Assembly (NCBI RefSeq): GCF_018343615.1
Contig: NZ_JAGYPI010000001.1
Coordinates: 124,001 to 188,000 of the forward strand
Direction of reading: 5' to 3'
DNA length: 64,000 bases
DNA from: Bacillus sp. FJAT-49736
Lineage (GTDB): Bacteria; Bacillota; Bacilli; Bacillales; Bacillaceae_C
The notes below the pieces were generated by a model, which was given only the letters and a program-made list of their open reading frames with translations, searched no databases and was not told the DNA's origin. Both the position numbers and the translations under genes were made by a program. Below, piece by piece: positions 16,338 through 25,127 of the stretch (the stretch's first letter is position 1; every line of letters starts with the position of its first letter).

Positions 16338-17513
16338 TTGATTGAAGTAAAGCTGCATGATATTGGCGAAGGAATGACAGAAGGGGAAATACTAACATAC
16401 TTTGTGAAGAAAGGCGATCGGGTGAAGAGTGATCAGCCTCTAGTAGAAGTACAAACAGATAAAATGACTGCAGAGCTTCCCTCTCCGACCGCCGGAATTG
16501 TAAAAGAAATATTAATTGAAGAAGGAACTAATGTAACGGTAGGTACAACATTATTACTTATTGAATCGGAGCAATCACCATCAGAAAGTAAGCTTCATCA
16601 AGAGAAGCCTTCTCCGAAAAAAAGGATTATTGCTGCTCCCCACACAAGGAGAATTGCCAGGGAGCTTGGAGTGGATATTGAACAAGTCGTTGGTAGCGGT
16701 CCAATTGGCAGGGTTACGGACGATGATCTTTATAAATTTATCAATAAGGCTAAGGAACCCATTACTATTGAGGAGAAAAAGCCAGTAGAAATCCCGGAAA
16801 AACCAGTTCTCCCATTATCGGTTGATTTAGAAGAGATTCCGTTTAAGGGAAGAAGAAAACAAATTGCTGCTAAAATGACGAAATCTCTCTATACCATTCC
16901 GCATGTGACCCATTTTGAAGAAGTCGATGTAACGAATCTGTTATCATTAAAGGATCAATTAAAGAAGGAAGGAACAATTATTTCGGTTGCCGCCTTTTTT
17001 ATTAAGGCAATCTACTTGGCATTAAAGGATTATCCAATTTTCAACTCTGTATTGAATGAAGAAAAGGAAATCATTCAATTGAAAAAAGAGTATAATATTG
17101 GGGTTGCGGTTGATACAGATGAGGGACTAATTGTTCCTGTTATTCATCATGTAGAGCAAAAATCTATTAACATCATCCATCAGGAAATGAAGGATTATAT
17201 TAAAAAGGCCCAGAATAATCAGCTGACAAGAGAAGATATCTCTGGTGGAACTTTTACCATTAGTAATGTAGGTCCATTAGGAGGAATCGGGGCAACTCCT
17301 ATTATTAATTATCCAGAGTCTGCTCTTGTAGCATTCCATAAAACCAAAAAACGGCCAGCAGTAATAAATGATGAAATCGTCATTCGTTCCATGATGAATA
17401 TTTCGATGTCATTTGATCACCGCGTAGCGGATGGAGCAACAGCAGTAGCATTTACCAATCGTCTCGTTAGTTTGCTGGAGAATCCTTCAAAAATGCTAAT
17501 AGATCTGCAATAA
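16338..17513 (+). CDS. 2-oxoacid dehydrogenase E2 (dihydrolipoyl acyltransferase)
   Basis: 391-residue acyltransferase with a lipoyl domain (lipoyl lysine K42 in Q-T-D-K-M-T-A), a Pro-rich linker, a peripheral-subunit-binding domain at about 100-130 (R-R-I-A-R-E-L-G-V-D) and a catalytic domain with D-H-R-V-A-D-G. TTG 16338 follows AAGGTGA at proper distance; GTG 16329 overlaps that site and is less likely. No E3 (dihydrolipoamide dehydrogenase) gene follows, so E3 is presumably shared with another complex. Ends in a strong terminator. Confidence 0.87.
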   Translation: MIEVKLHDIGEGMTEGEILTYFVKKGDRVKSDQPLVEVQTDKMTAELPSPTAGIVKEILIEEGTNVTVGTTLLLIESEQSPSESKLHQEKPSPKKRIIAAPHTRRIARELGVDIEQVVGSGPIGRVTDDDLYKFINKAKEPITIEEKKPVEIPEKPVLPLSVDLEEIPFKGRRKQIAAKMTKSLYTIPHVTHFEEVDVTNLLSLKDQLKKEGTIISVAAFFIKAIYLALKDYPIFNSVLNEEKEIIQLKKEYNIGVAVDTDEGLIVPVIHHVEQKSINIIHQEMKDYIKKAQNNQLTREDISGGTFTISNVGPLGGIGATPIINYPESALVAFHKTKKRPAVINDEIVIRSMMNISMSFDHRVADGATAVAFTNRLVSLLENPSKMLIDLQ

Positions 17514-17514
17514 A

Positions 17515-17555
17515 CAAAAAACGTCTGGAACATTTAAATGTCCTAGACGTTTTTC
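17515..17555. terminator. Bidirectional terminator after the E2 gene
   Basis: AAAAACGTCT pairs with AGACGTTTTT around a palindromic ACATTTAAATGT centre, with A-run and T-run on the two sides. It serves the E2 operon and the convergent permease gene. Confidence 0.85.
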
Positions 17556-17560
17556 AGCTT

Positions 17561-18865
17561 TTAATGCGGTACAAATCCAAGCTGCAGGATAAATAATACA
17601 GCGAAAATATATACAAGAGCATGAACATCACGCCATTTTCCTCTTACAACTTTTAACAGCGGATATGAAATAAAACCAAGTGCAATACCTGTTGCAATGC
17701 TAGATGTCAATGGCATGCTTAAGATAATTAAAAATGCAGGAAAAGCTTCATCGAACTCATTCCATTTAATATGAGCGACACTGCCTATCATAAGGCTTCC
17801 TACGATGATTAACGCCGGAGCTGTTATAGCAGATAATCCTGAAACAACACTAACAAGTGGGCTAAAAAAGGAGGAGACAATGAATAGAACAGCGACAATT
17901 AACGTTGTTAGACCTGTACGACCGCCAGCAGCAACTCCGGATGTTGATTCAATAAATGCACTTGTTGGGCTTGTTCCAAAAATAGCACCAATAGTAGTTG
18001 CAATCGAATCTGACAACAATGCTTGCCGCGCTCTTGGCAACGTTTTTCCTTTCATAAGACCTGCTTGCTCTGCTACACCGACCATCGTACCAGTTGTATC
18101 GAAAATGGTTACGAGCAAGAAGGAAAAAACAACTGCATACAGGCTATGTTGAATCACATCCCCAAATGCAGAGAAGGGATTTTCAATCATGAAATGTGGA
18201 AGTGATGGTCTAGCAACAAAGCCATTTTCAAATTTTAACCGACCAGTTATAACTGCGATAATACCAGTAACAAGCATTCCAATAAACAAAGCCCCATTAA
18301 TTTTACGAGCCATCAAAATTAAGGTAATGGCTAAACCAATCAACGCTAGAATTGTTAATGGATTATGCAAATCCCCGAGCTTGACCAAATTTTCTTTATC
18401 ACCAATAATAATTCCCGTTTGTTTCAAGCCAACAAATGCGATGAATAAGCCAATTCCTGCTGTAATCCCATGCTTAAGATTCTCGGGAATAGCTTCAATC
18501 AGTTTTTTACGAAAAGGAGTTAAAGACAAAATAATAAAAATAATACCTGCAACAAACACAGCTGAGAATGCTGTTGTATAAGAAATATTTCCATGACTGC
18601 CAACAACTGAATAAGCAAAATAAGCATTCAAGCCCATCCCTGGGGCAATGGCAATTGGATAGTTAGCGCATAATGCCATCCACAGTGTTCCAATTACTGT
18701 TGCAATAATAGTTGCCATAAAGACAGCATTAAACGGTACTCCCGCATCATGAAGAATGGCTGGGTTAATAACGACAATATAGACCATTGTCAAAAAGGTT
18801 GTAATCCCTGCCACAATTTCTGTTTTAGCATTTGTACCATTTTCCTTTAATTTAAATGAAAACAT
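17561..18865 (-). CDS. NCS2 purine permease (guanine/hypoxanthine, PbuG/PbuO type)
   Basis: 434-residue membrane protein of the AzgA-like branch of the NCS2 family, with about twelve hydrophobic segments. Diagnostic blocks are N-P-A-I-L near the start, A-I-A-P-G-M-G-L-N-A-Y-F-A-Y, F-D-T-T-G-T-M-V-G-V-A and S-A-F-I-E-S-T-S-G-V-A-A-G-G-R-T-G-L. The family imports guanine and hypoxanthine. ATG at 18865 is chosen for its GGAGGT site; a longer frame to 18901 lacks one. Probably PurR-regulated (see the box pair upstream). Confidence 0.85.
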   Translation of the reverse strand: MFSFKLKENGTNAKTEIVAGITTFLTMVYIVVINPAILHDAGVPFNAVFMATIIATVIGTLWMALCANYPIAIAPGMGLNAYFAYSVVGSHGNISYTTAFSAVFVAGIIFIILSLTPFRKKLIEAIPENLKHGITAGIGLFIAFVGLKQTGIIIGDKENLVKLGDLHNPLTILALIGLAITLILMARKINGALFIGMLVTGIIAVITGRLKFENGFVARPSLPHFMIENPFSAFGDVIQHSLYAVVFSFLLVTIFDTTGTMVGVAEQAGLMKGKTLPRARQALLSDSIATTIGAIFGTSPTSAFIESTSGVAAGGRTGLTTLIVAVLFIVSSFFSPLVSVVSGLSAITAPALIIVGSLMIGSVAHIKWNEFDEAFPAFLIILSMPLTSSIATGIALGFISYPLLKVVRGKWRDVHALVYIFAVLFILQLGFVPH

Positions 18866-18877
18866 AAAATACCTCCA

Positions 18878-18924
18878 AAAACACGAACAATTAAAAAACA
18901 CAATTAATATATTATTCGTTTTTT
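18878..18924. promoter_or_regulatory. PurBox-like inverted pair upstream of the purine permease
   Basis: On the + strand ACACGAACAATT (from 18881) is followed about 25 bp later by the inverted form ATTATTCGTTTTTT (to 18924). Paired CGAA(C/T) boxes in A/T-rich context resemble the PurBox pairs bound by PurR in Bacillus. The spacing is a little longer than usual. Confidence 0.35.
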
Positions 18925-19078
18925 ACTAGATTAGCAATAGTTATTATCATATTTTCCCCAATACATACGAAAAAAATGTCTTGTTAACGAATAGAATATC
19001 CACAAGCTGTTTTAATTTTCAAATAGATAATGGTATAATGTTAAATCTAAAAATAATAATTGTTAAAAGGGGAACAAA

Positions 19079-19705
19079 ATGAAAGCAGTTATATTTGATT
19101 TTGATGGAACGATGGTAGATACAGAATCGCTCTGGTTTGAAGCATCTAAGAATATCTTGGAGGAAGAGTTTGGTTTTCAGCTTCCTATTGAAAAATTTGC
19201 ATCCTTTATAGGAACAACCGATGAAGAATTACTCCAATATTATTTTGAAGAAGTTGGAGATACGTTTATAAAAGAAGCTTTTACAGAAAAACTAGAAGCC
19301 ACCTTGAATGAAAAATCAAAGGACTTAGGTTTGAGACCAGGGTTTTTGACTTTTTTCCAACAAGTGAAGAATGCAGGTTTAAAAATTGGTATGGCAACCA
19401 GCTCTTCAAGAGCATGGGTAGAGCCTTTCTTAAGGAAATTCCAAATATTAGAAGACTTTGATGTGATTTGTACGAGGGATGATGTGGAAAAGGTAAAACC
19501 AGATCCGAAGCTTTACTTGTTGGCTTTGGAAAAACTAGCTGTAAAAGCTGAGGAAGCGATTGCTATCGAAGATTCGGTAAATGGTTCAGCGGCAGCAATA
19601 AAAGCTGGTATCAAATGTTTTGTAATTCCTAATCCAATAACCGAATATCTGACATTTGATGAACAAATTACCCAACTTACTAGCTTCGAGCAAATTAAAT
19701 TATAG
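19079..19705 (+). CDS. yhcW: HAD-superfamily phosphatase (YhcW-like)
   Basis: 208-residue haloacid dehalogenase-like hydrolase. Motif I is F-D-F-D-G-T-M-V-D-T-E, motif II the T-S-S-S region, motif III K-P-D-P and motif IV I-E-D-S-V-N-G, with a helical cap domain between I and II (beta-phosphoglucomutase/phosphoglycolate phosphatase-like). Proximity of yhcT- and yhcU-like genes supports orthology to B. subtilis YhcW. ATG start with AAGGGG. A TATAAT at 19034 with TGG just before it is a plausible -10. Confidence 0.75.
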   Translation: MKAVIFDFDGTMVDTESLWFEASKNILEEEFGFQLPIEKFASFIGTTDEELLQYYFEEVGDTFIKEAFTEKLEATLNEKSKDLGLRPGFLTFFQQVKNAGLKIGMATSSSRAWVEPFLRKFQILEDFDVICTRDDVEKVKPDPKLYLLALEKLAVKAEEAIAIEDSVNGSAAAIKAGIKCFVIPNPITEYLTFDEQITQLTSFEQIKL

Positions 19706-19716
19706 GAAATATGTAT

Positions 19717-19759
19717 GTAAGAAAAAAAGGCACTTAAGACAGTGCCTCTTTTTTCTTAC
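19717..19759. terminator. Bidirectional terminator between yhcW and pit
   Basis: AAAAAAAGGCACT pairs with AGTGCCTCTTTTTT. The A and T runs on both sides allow termination of the two convergent genes; it overlaps the pit stop codon by a few bases. Confidence 0.85.
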
Positions 19760-20754
19760 ATAAAGATATTTAATATATAGTATACAATTGCAGAAAGAAT
19801 TGCTGTTATAGGCAATGTAATGATCCAAGTAAAAACGATTCTTTGGGCAGTATCCCATTTAACACCCCTCACACGGTGTGCTGTACCGACTCCAAGAATA
19901 GAGGAGGAAATAACATGTGTACTGCTGACAGGAAGGTGTATAAATGTAGCACCAAATATAATGAGCGCAGAACTTAAATCTGCTGCAACACCGTTGATTG
20001 GCTTAATCTTCATGATTTTCCCACCAACCGTTTTAATGATTTTGTAACCACCTATGGAGGTACCTAATCCCATAGCTGTAGCACAGGAAACCTGAACCCA
20101 AAAAGGGATATCGTTTGTCTTAATCATATTGCTTGAGATCAATGCCAATGTAATAATACCCATTGATTTCTGGGCATCATTCGTACCGTGGCTGTATGAT
20201 TGTATTGCTGCAGTAAGTATTTGAACTAACCGAAATCTTTTATTGGTTTTAGCCAAATTAAAGTTTCTAAAAGCAACCTTGAAAATGCTATAAATAATAA
20301 AACCGATAATAAATGCCAGAACTGGAGAGATAAGTAAGGCTTCAAGAATTTTGATGAATCCTTTGTAATTAATAGATAGGAAACCAGCAGCTGCAATCGC
20401 TGCTCCAGCTAAGGCGCCAATAATCGCATGCGAGGAACTGCTTGGAATTCCAAAGTACCAAGTTATGAGATTCCATGCTATTGCTGCTATTAAAGCTGCC
20501 AGGATAACGACCGATCCGTTATGCATAGTATACGGATTCACAATATCCTTTGAAATCGTTTGGGCAACTCCGGTAAATGTTAATGCACCAAGAAAATTCA
20601 TAATTGCTGCAAGCAATATGGCTTGTCTCGGTTTTAATGCTTTTGTTGATACAGATGTTGCAATGGCATTTGCAGTATCATGGAATCCATTAATAAAGTC
20701 AAAAGCCAGTGCAAAGATGACTGTAAGCAACGTAATAATCAAAACACTGTCCAT
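19756..20754 (-). CDS. pit: Inorganic phosphate transporter, Pit family
   Basis: 332-residue PHO4/Pit membrane protein, about ten hydrophobic segments. It carries the N-terminal signature G-F-H-D-T-A-N-A-I-A-T-S-V-S-T and its inverted repeat S-Y-S-H-G-T-N-D-A-Q-K-S-M-G, plus P-V-S-S-T-H-V-I-S-S-S-I-L-G-V-G. It imports phosphate-metal complexes. It lies 12 bp downstream of a PhoU-like gene on the same strand, the standard Pit operon of Gram-positives. Confidence 0.9.
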   Translation of the reverse strand: MDSVLIITLLTVIFALAFDFINGFHDTANAIATSVSTKALKPRQAILLAAIMNFLGALTFTGVAQTISKDIVNPYTMHNGSVVILAALIAAIAWNLITWYFGIPSSSSHAIIGALAGAAIAAAGFLSINYKGFIKILEALLISPVLAFIIGFIIYSIFKVAFRNFNLAKTNKRFRLVQILTAAIQSYSHGTNDAQKSMGIITLALISSNMIKTNDIPFWVQVSCATAMGLGTSIGGYKIIKTVGGKIMKIKPINGVAADLSSALIIFGATFIHLPVSSTHVISSSILGVGTAHRVRGVKWDTAQRIVFTWIITLPITAILSAIVYYILNIFM

Positions 20755-20766
20755 TGTGTACGCTCC

Positions 20767-21390
20767 TTACGCGTTTTTCATTATAATGGTTTCTAAGATG
20801 TTTGCGACACTTTGACAATCATCTGCAATTTCTTCCAGATTTTCATATACTTCTTTATATTTGATTAATCGAATTGGATCCTTTTCCTTTTGAAATAATT
20901 CTTTGATGGATTCACGCAGAATATCATCACATAAGGACTCGTATTCTTTTATCTTGATAGCATGTGATCGCATATTTGGAAGCTTTTTATTGAACAAAAA
21001 TTCAATTGCCTTTTCAATTTCCTTCGCACAATTGCGAATTGCTTCCACGAAACGGTACATATATTCATCGGCATGCAGGATTACATATACCTCAAATATA
21101 TAAGCGCAATGCTCAAGTCCGTCTAAAACATCATCAAGACTATTCGTAAGGGTCAATAAATCCTCTCTTTCAATCGGTGTAATAAATGCATCATTTAGCT
21201 CCATTATCATTTCATGCACATATGTATCACCTTTTGTTTCATATTCCTTCATTTTTTGTGCGAATTCTTTTAAATCACTCTCATCATTTAGCTTGTAATC
21301 AGCAAAATAATTAGCACTTTCATGCAAATTAGCAGCAATATTCTCTAATAATACTGCAAATTTATCTTTTTTATTTTTTAATACCATCAT
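20767..21390 (-). CDS. DUF47/PhoU-like Pit accessory protein
   Basis: 207-residue all-helical protein with F-A-V-L-L-E-N-I-A-A-N-L-H-E-S-A near the N-terminus and repeated E-x-x-x-D helices, characteristic of the DUF47 (PhoU-like) family. Members partner with Pit transporters and are thought to regulate them. ATG 21390 follows GGGAGGAAAA; the in-frame start at 21417 is upstream of that site. Co-directional with and 12 bp before pit. Confidence 0.85.
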   Translation of the reverse strand: MMVLKNKKDKFAVLLENIAANLHESANYFADYKLNDESDLKEFAQKMKEYETKGDTYVHEMIMELNDAFITPIEREDLLTLTNSLDDVLDGLEHCAYIFEVYVILHADEYMYRFVEAIRNCAKEIEKAIEFLFNKKLPNMRSHAIKIKEYESLCDDILRESIKELFQKEKDPIRLIKYKEVYENLEEIADDCQSVANILETIIMKNA

Positions 21391-21733
21391 TTTTCCTCCC
21401 GAAAGCTTGGATACCAAACGTATTTATTTTAGCTGATTTTTCAATAAGATAAAAGAAATAACACCTAAATACTAAAACTTTTAATTATATTTAGTTTTAC
21501 ACAAGAGGGAAAAAATACTCCAATAAATTTTTCAAGCAAGATAGTTGACGCTAAAAAGTATAAAGTTTAAAATTGTCTCGAATTCAAGATATTTTAATTC
21601 CTTTTTATGGATTAGATTACTTGAAATCATCAAGAATAAAAAAATTTTATTGTAGGCATAAAACCTTCTACATAACAAAATATTAATATTGTTGTTAGCC
21701 TACTTTAAAAAAATTAAAAGAGGAGTTTTTAGA
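21391..21733. other. Intergenic region before the WrbA-like gene
   Basis: 343 bp of A/T-rich divergent spacer. A promoter toward the right is visible: TTGACG at 21545 and TAAAAT at 21568, spacer 17 bp, about 160 bp before the flavoprotein start, leaving a long leader. No ORF or RNA gene is recognised. Confidence 0.5.
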
Positions 21734-22345
21734 ATGACAAACGTAAATTTGGCGATTATTTATTATAGTTCAACAGGAACGAACTATCAGCTTGCAAAAT
21801 GGGCGGAAGAAGCGGCGAAGGAAGCAGGTGCTGAGGTTAAGCTTTTAAAGGTGGAAGAACTAGCTCCTGCTGCAGCAATTGAATCAAACCCTGCTTGGAA
21901 AAAGCATTATGATGAAACACAAAATGTTCCAGTTGCAACTGCAGCGGATGTTGAGTGGGCGGATGCTATTATTTTTAGTGCCCCAACTCGTTTTGGAAAT
22001 GTCCCTTCTCAAATGAAGCAATTCTTTGATACTTTAGGTGGATTATGGGCACAAGGAAAAACAGTTAATAAGGTTGTAAGTGCAATGGCATCAGCTGGAA
22101 ATGCTCATGGTGGACAAGAACAAACTATTCATGCTATCTATACTTCAATGATGCACTGGGGTGCGATCATTGCGTCACCTGGTTATACAGATCCATCTAT
22201 TTATGCCGCAGGTGGAAATCCATATGGTACAAGCGTTACACAAGGACAAGACGGAAAAATGGTCGAAGATGTCCAAGGAGCTGTAAAGCATCAAGCAAAA
22301 CGTACCGTTCAGGTTGCTGAATGGGTAAAAGCAGGCCAACAATAA
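21734..22345 (+). CDS. wrbA: NAD(P)H:quinone oxidoreductase, WrbA family
   Basis: 203-residue flavodoxin-like protein. The FMN-phosphate loop is Y-Y-S-S-T-G-T-N-Y, followed by P-T-R-F-G-N-V-P-S-Q-M-K-Q-F and the S-A-G-N-A-H-G-G-Q-E block of WrbA. The family reduces quinones by two electrons using NAD(P)H. ATG 21734 has AGAGGAG upstream; the frame is open to 21689 without a ribosome-binding site. Stand-alone gene with its own promoter and terminator. Confidence 0.85.
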   Translation: MTNVNLAIIYYSSTGTNYQLAKWAEEAAKEAGAEVKLLKVEELAPAAAIESNPAWKKHYDETQNVPVATAADVEWADAIIFSAPTRFGNVPSQMKQFFDTLGGLWAQGKTVNKVVSAMASAGNAHGGQEQTIHAIYTSMMHWGAIIASPGYTDPSIYAAGGNPYGTSVTQGQDGKMVEDVQGAVKHQAKRTVQVAEWVKAGQQ

Positions 22346-22360
22346 TAGAAGATTAGGATG

Positions 22361-22400
22361 AAAACTCGCATCTATTGAGATGCGGGTTTTTCTTTTTTTT
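22361..22400 (+). terminator. Terminator after wrbA
   Basis: ACTCGCATCT, loop ATTG, AGATGCGGGT followed by a long T-run. Confidence 0.85.
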
Positions 22401-22438
22401 GAGGTCTTTTTGAAATTTATTATTTTGTTGAATTATTG

Positions 22439-22543
22439 CTTGAAGTGCCTGAATTAATCTCCGAAGTGCCTGAATTATCCTTCGATGTGACAGAACTATT
22501 CTCCGAAGTTACAGAACATTCCTTCGAAATGACCGAAATACCT
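22439..22543. repeat. Five-unit 21-bp intergenic tandem repeat
   Basis: Five consecutive 21-bp units start at 22439, 22460, 22481, 22502 and 22523. Unit 2 is TCCGAAGTGCCTGAATTATC plus C and unit 3 is TTCGATGTGACAGAACTATT plus C; TNCGAAGTG-C--GAA is common to most. No start codon or ribosome-binding site precedes them, although one frame stays open as a 7-residue periodic peptide. The units sit in the 352-bp gap between wrbA and the CoA-transferase gene, which holds nothing else recognisable. Confidence 0.8.
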
Positions 22544-22697
22544 TTAAAATTGTGCTTCGTGTAATTTTCACATCACAAGTACATTAAATTCTATTGCCCA
22601 AAAGCTTAGGCATAAAATGATGATTTACCTCGTAAACATAATATTGAAGAAAACTGTTTTTTATTTGGTCAAGCTATTTTGAATGGGGGGAAGGTGT

Positions 22698-23885
22698 TTG
22701 GTTGGAGCATTACACGGAATAAGAGTTTTAGATTTGACAAGAGTACTGGCTGGACCGCTTTGTACGATGATATTAGGAGATTTGGGCGCTGAAGTGATAA
22801 AATTAGAGGCACCGGGCGGCAGTGATGATACAAGAGACTGGGGCCCACCTTTTCAAAATGGAATAAGCGCTTATTATTTATGTGCCAATAGAAATAAAAA
22901 AAGTCTAACTATTAACCTGAAATCCCCAAAGGGTTTGGAAATAATCAAAAAGCTTGTTATGACTAGTGATGTTGTAATTCATAATTTTAAGACCGGAACA
23001 ATGGAGCGGTTAGGATTGGGGTACGATAGATTATCACAATGGAATCCCCAGCTTGTCTATTGTTCTATTACGGGATTTGGGGAAACAGGACCATACAAGC
23101 ATTTAGCTGGATATGATTATATTATTCAAGCCATGTGCGGATTAATGAGCATTACAGGATCACAAGATTCGGGACCGCAAAAAGTTGGAATTGCTATAAC
23201 AGATATTTTAACCGGGTTATATGCATGCAATGGTATTCAAGCAGCACTAATAGAAAGACAGAAATCCAATGTTGGGCAAAAAATTGATATGGCTTTATTT
23301 GACTCAGGCATTAGTGCACTCGTGAATATTGCCAGCAATTATTTGATGACGGAAAAGCTACCAAGATTGCTGGGAAATCTTCATGCGAATATCGTACCCT
23401 ACCAAACCTTCGACACAAAGAATGGAAAAATGGTTATAGCAGTAGGAAATGATCGTCAGTTTGAAAAGCTATGTAAAGTTCTAGAGTTGAATAGTTTAGC
23501 AACGGATCAAAGATTTAAAACAAATGCTGAAAGAATAGAAAATCAAGGGGAATTAATCCCTCTCTTGCAAAATAAATTGAACGGTAAGCCAACAGAGTAT
23601 TGGATGGAAGAGTGTAATAAGAATGGTATCCCTTGTGGACCTATCAATGACCTGAAGATGGTATTTGAAGATCCTCAAGTTAAAGAGAGGGAAATGTTAT
23701 GCAGAGTAAAGCATCCAACTGCAGGTGAAGTAAAATTAGTCGGAAGCCCTCTCAAACTATCGAAAACACCCGTTCAGGTTAACTTACATCCGCCAGCACC
23801 AGGAGAGCATACAGAGGATTTACTGGTTGCACTAGGATATTCTGCTGATGAAATTGCGGCATTAATAGAACAAAAAATTGTTTAG
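22698..23885 (+). CDS. CaiB/BaiF type III CoA-transferase
   Basis: 395-residue formyl-CoA-transferase family enzyme, with G-I-R-V-L-D-L-T-R-V-L-A-G-P, G-D-L-G-A-E-V-I-K-L-E and N-R-N-K-K-S-L-T-I-N-L-K. The catalytic aspartate would lie in D-Y-I-I-Q-A. The family moves CoA between carboxylic acids. TTG 22698 follows GGGGGGAAGGTG and is preferred to ATG 22683, which overlaps that site. First gene of a three-gene operon with an acyl-CoA dehydrogenase and an aldehyde dehydrogenase, consistent with activation of a dicarboxylic acid such as glutarate. Confidence 0.85.
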   Translation: MVGALHGIRVLDLTRVLAGPLCTMILGDLGAEVIKLEAPGGSDDTRDWGPPFQNGISAYYLCANRNKKSLTINLKSPKGLEIIKKLVMTSDVVIHNFKTGTMERLGLGYDRLSQWNPQLVYCSITGFGETGPYKHLAGYDYIIQAMCGLMSITGSQDSGPQKVGIAITDILTGLYACNGIQAALIERQKSNVGQKIDMALFDSGISALVNIASNYLMTEKLPRLLGNLHANIVPYQTFDTKNGKMVIAVGNDRQFEKLCKVLELNSLATDQRFKTNAERIENQGELIPLLQNKLNGKPTEYWMEECNKNGIPCGPINDLKMVFEDPQVKEREMLCRVKHPTAGEVKLVGSPLKLSKTPVQVNLHPPAPGEHTEDLLVALGYSADEIAALIEQKIV

Positions 23886-23898
23886 GAGAGTGATAGAG

Positions 23899-25110
23899 AT
23901 GAATTTTGATTTTACAGAAGAGCAGGAGCTGCTTAGAAAAACGGTAAGGAGTTTTGTAGATAAAGAAATTATTCCTTTCATCGGGGAATGGGATTCGCAT
24001 GGACATTTTGAACCAAAAATTATGCAGCGACTGGCCGATCTTGGATTAATGGGAGTTTGTATTCCACAAAAATATGGCGGAAGCGGTATGGATTATAATG
24101 CCTTAGCGATCGTTTGTGAAGAACTGGAAAGAGGGGATACCGCCTATCGAACGGCTGTATCCGTACATACTGGTTTGAACAGTATGACACTTCTACAGTG
24201 GGGGACGGAGGAGCAAAAATGGAAGTATCTTGTTCCGCAGGCTAAAGGAGAAAAAGTTGGAGCGTTCGGATTGACAGAGCCGGGAGCTGGTTCAGATGTA
24301 GCGGCAATTAATACTACAGCCATAAAGGACGGAAATTACTATGTATTAAATGGACAAAAAACATGGATTTCTTTATGTGATGTAGCCGACCATTTTATAG
24401 TTTTTGCTTATACAGATAAAAGCAAGAAACATCATGGAATCTCGGCATTTATTGTGGAAAGAACGATGGCCGGCTTTTCCTCCAAAGCGATAAAAGGAAA
24501 ATATGGAATTAGAGCGGGGAATACCGGGGAGATTTTTTTCGATGAAATTCGAGTGCCGAAGGAAAACCTTCTTGGCGAAGAAGACGAAGGCTTTAAAATT
24601 GCTATGTCTGCATTGGATAATGGAAGATTTACCGTTGCTGCGGGGGCATGTGGTCTCATTATGGCTTCCTTGGAGGCATCTCTTAAATACTGTCATGAAC
24701 GAAAAACATTTGGCAAGGAAATTGGAAGACATCAGCTCGTTCAGCAAATGATTGCAAATATGGAAGCAGGGCTTCACATAAGCAGATTATTAGTATATCG
24801 GGCTGGGGAACTAAAGAATCAAGGGAAGCGAAATACAAGGGAAACCTCCTTGGCAAAGTGGCAGGCCTGCGATTATGCTAACAAAGCAGCGGATGATGCA
24901 GTACAAATTCATGGAGCATATGGTTATTCGGATGAGTATCCTGTTGCGAGATACTTAAGAAATTCGAAAGCTCCAGTAATTTACGAAGGAACGAGAGAAA
25001 TTCATACGTTAATGCAAGCGGAATACGCACTTGGCTACCGTAATGATAAACCTCTTAATAAAACGCTGCCGTCTTGGCCATTTGCTCATGATACGGTTGA
25101 ATCTAAATAA
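23899..25110 (+). CDS. Acyl-CoA dehydrogenase (possibly glutaryl-CoA dehydrogenase)
   Basis: 403-residue FAD acyl-CoA dehydrogenase with the T-E-P-G-A-G-S-D flavin/substrate motif, W-I-S-L-C-D-V-A, R-K-T-F-G-K-E-I-G and the C-terminal Y-E-G-T-R-E-I-H; the base is probably that glutamate. ATG 23899 has GGAGAGTG upstream, overlapping the end of the previous gene's context by 13 bp spacing. The operon partners (CoA-transferase and semialdehyde-type dehydrogenase) suggest a short dicarboxylyl-CoA substrate, but this is inference; generic short-chain acyl-CoA is the alternative. Confidence 0.8.
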   Translation: MNFDFTEEQELLRKTVRSFVDKEIIPFIGEWDSHGHFEPKIMQRLADLGLMGVCIPQKYGGSGMDYNALAIVCEELERGDTAYRTAVSVHTGLNSMTLLQWGTEEQKWKYLVPQAKGEKVGAFGLTEPGAGSDVAAINTTAIKDGNYYVLNGQKTWISLCDVADHFIVFAYTDKSKKHHGISAFIVERTMAGFSSKAIKGKYGIRAGNTGEIFFDEIRVPKENLLGEEDEGFKIAMSALDNGRFTVAAGACGLIMASLEASLKYCHERKTFGKEIGRHQLVQQMIANMEAGLHISRLLVYRAGELKNQGKRNTRETSLAKWQACDYANKAADDAVQIHGAYGYSDEYPVARYLRNSKAPVIYEGTREIHTLMQAEYALGYRNDKPLNKTLPSWPFAHDTVESK

Positions 25111-25127
25111 AGGTGGTTGGAGCGAAT

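Noticed and set aside
18866-19078. Purine riboswitch before the NCS2 permease
   Set aside because: The conserved three-way-junction motifs are not found in the leader; only paired PurBox-like sites are visible.
22439-22543. CRISPR-like array
   Set aside because: Units are directly adjacent with no spacers, diverge from each other, and no cas gene is in the window.
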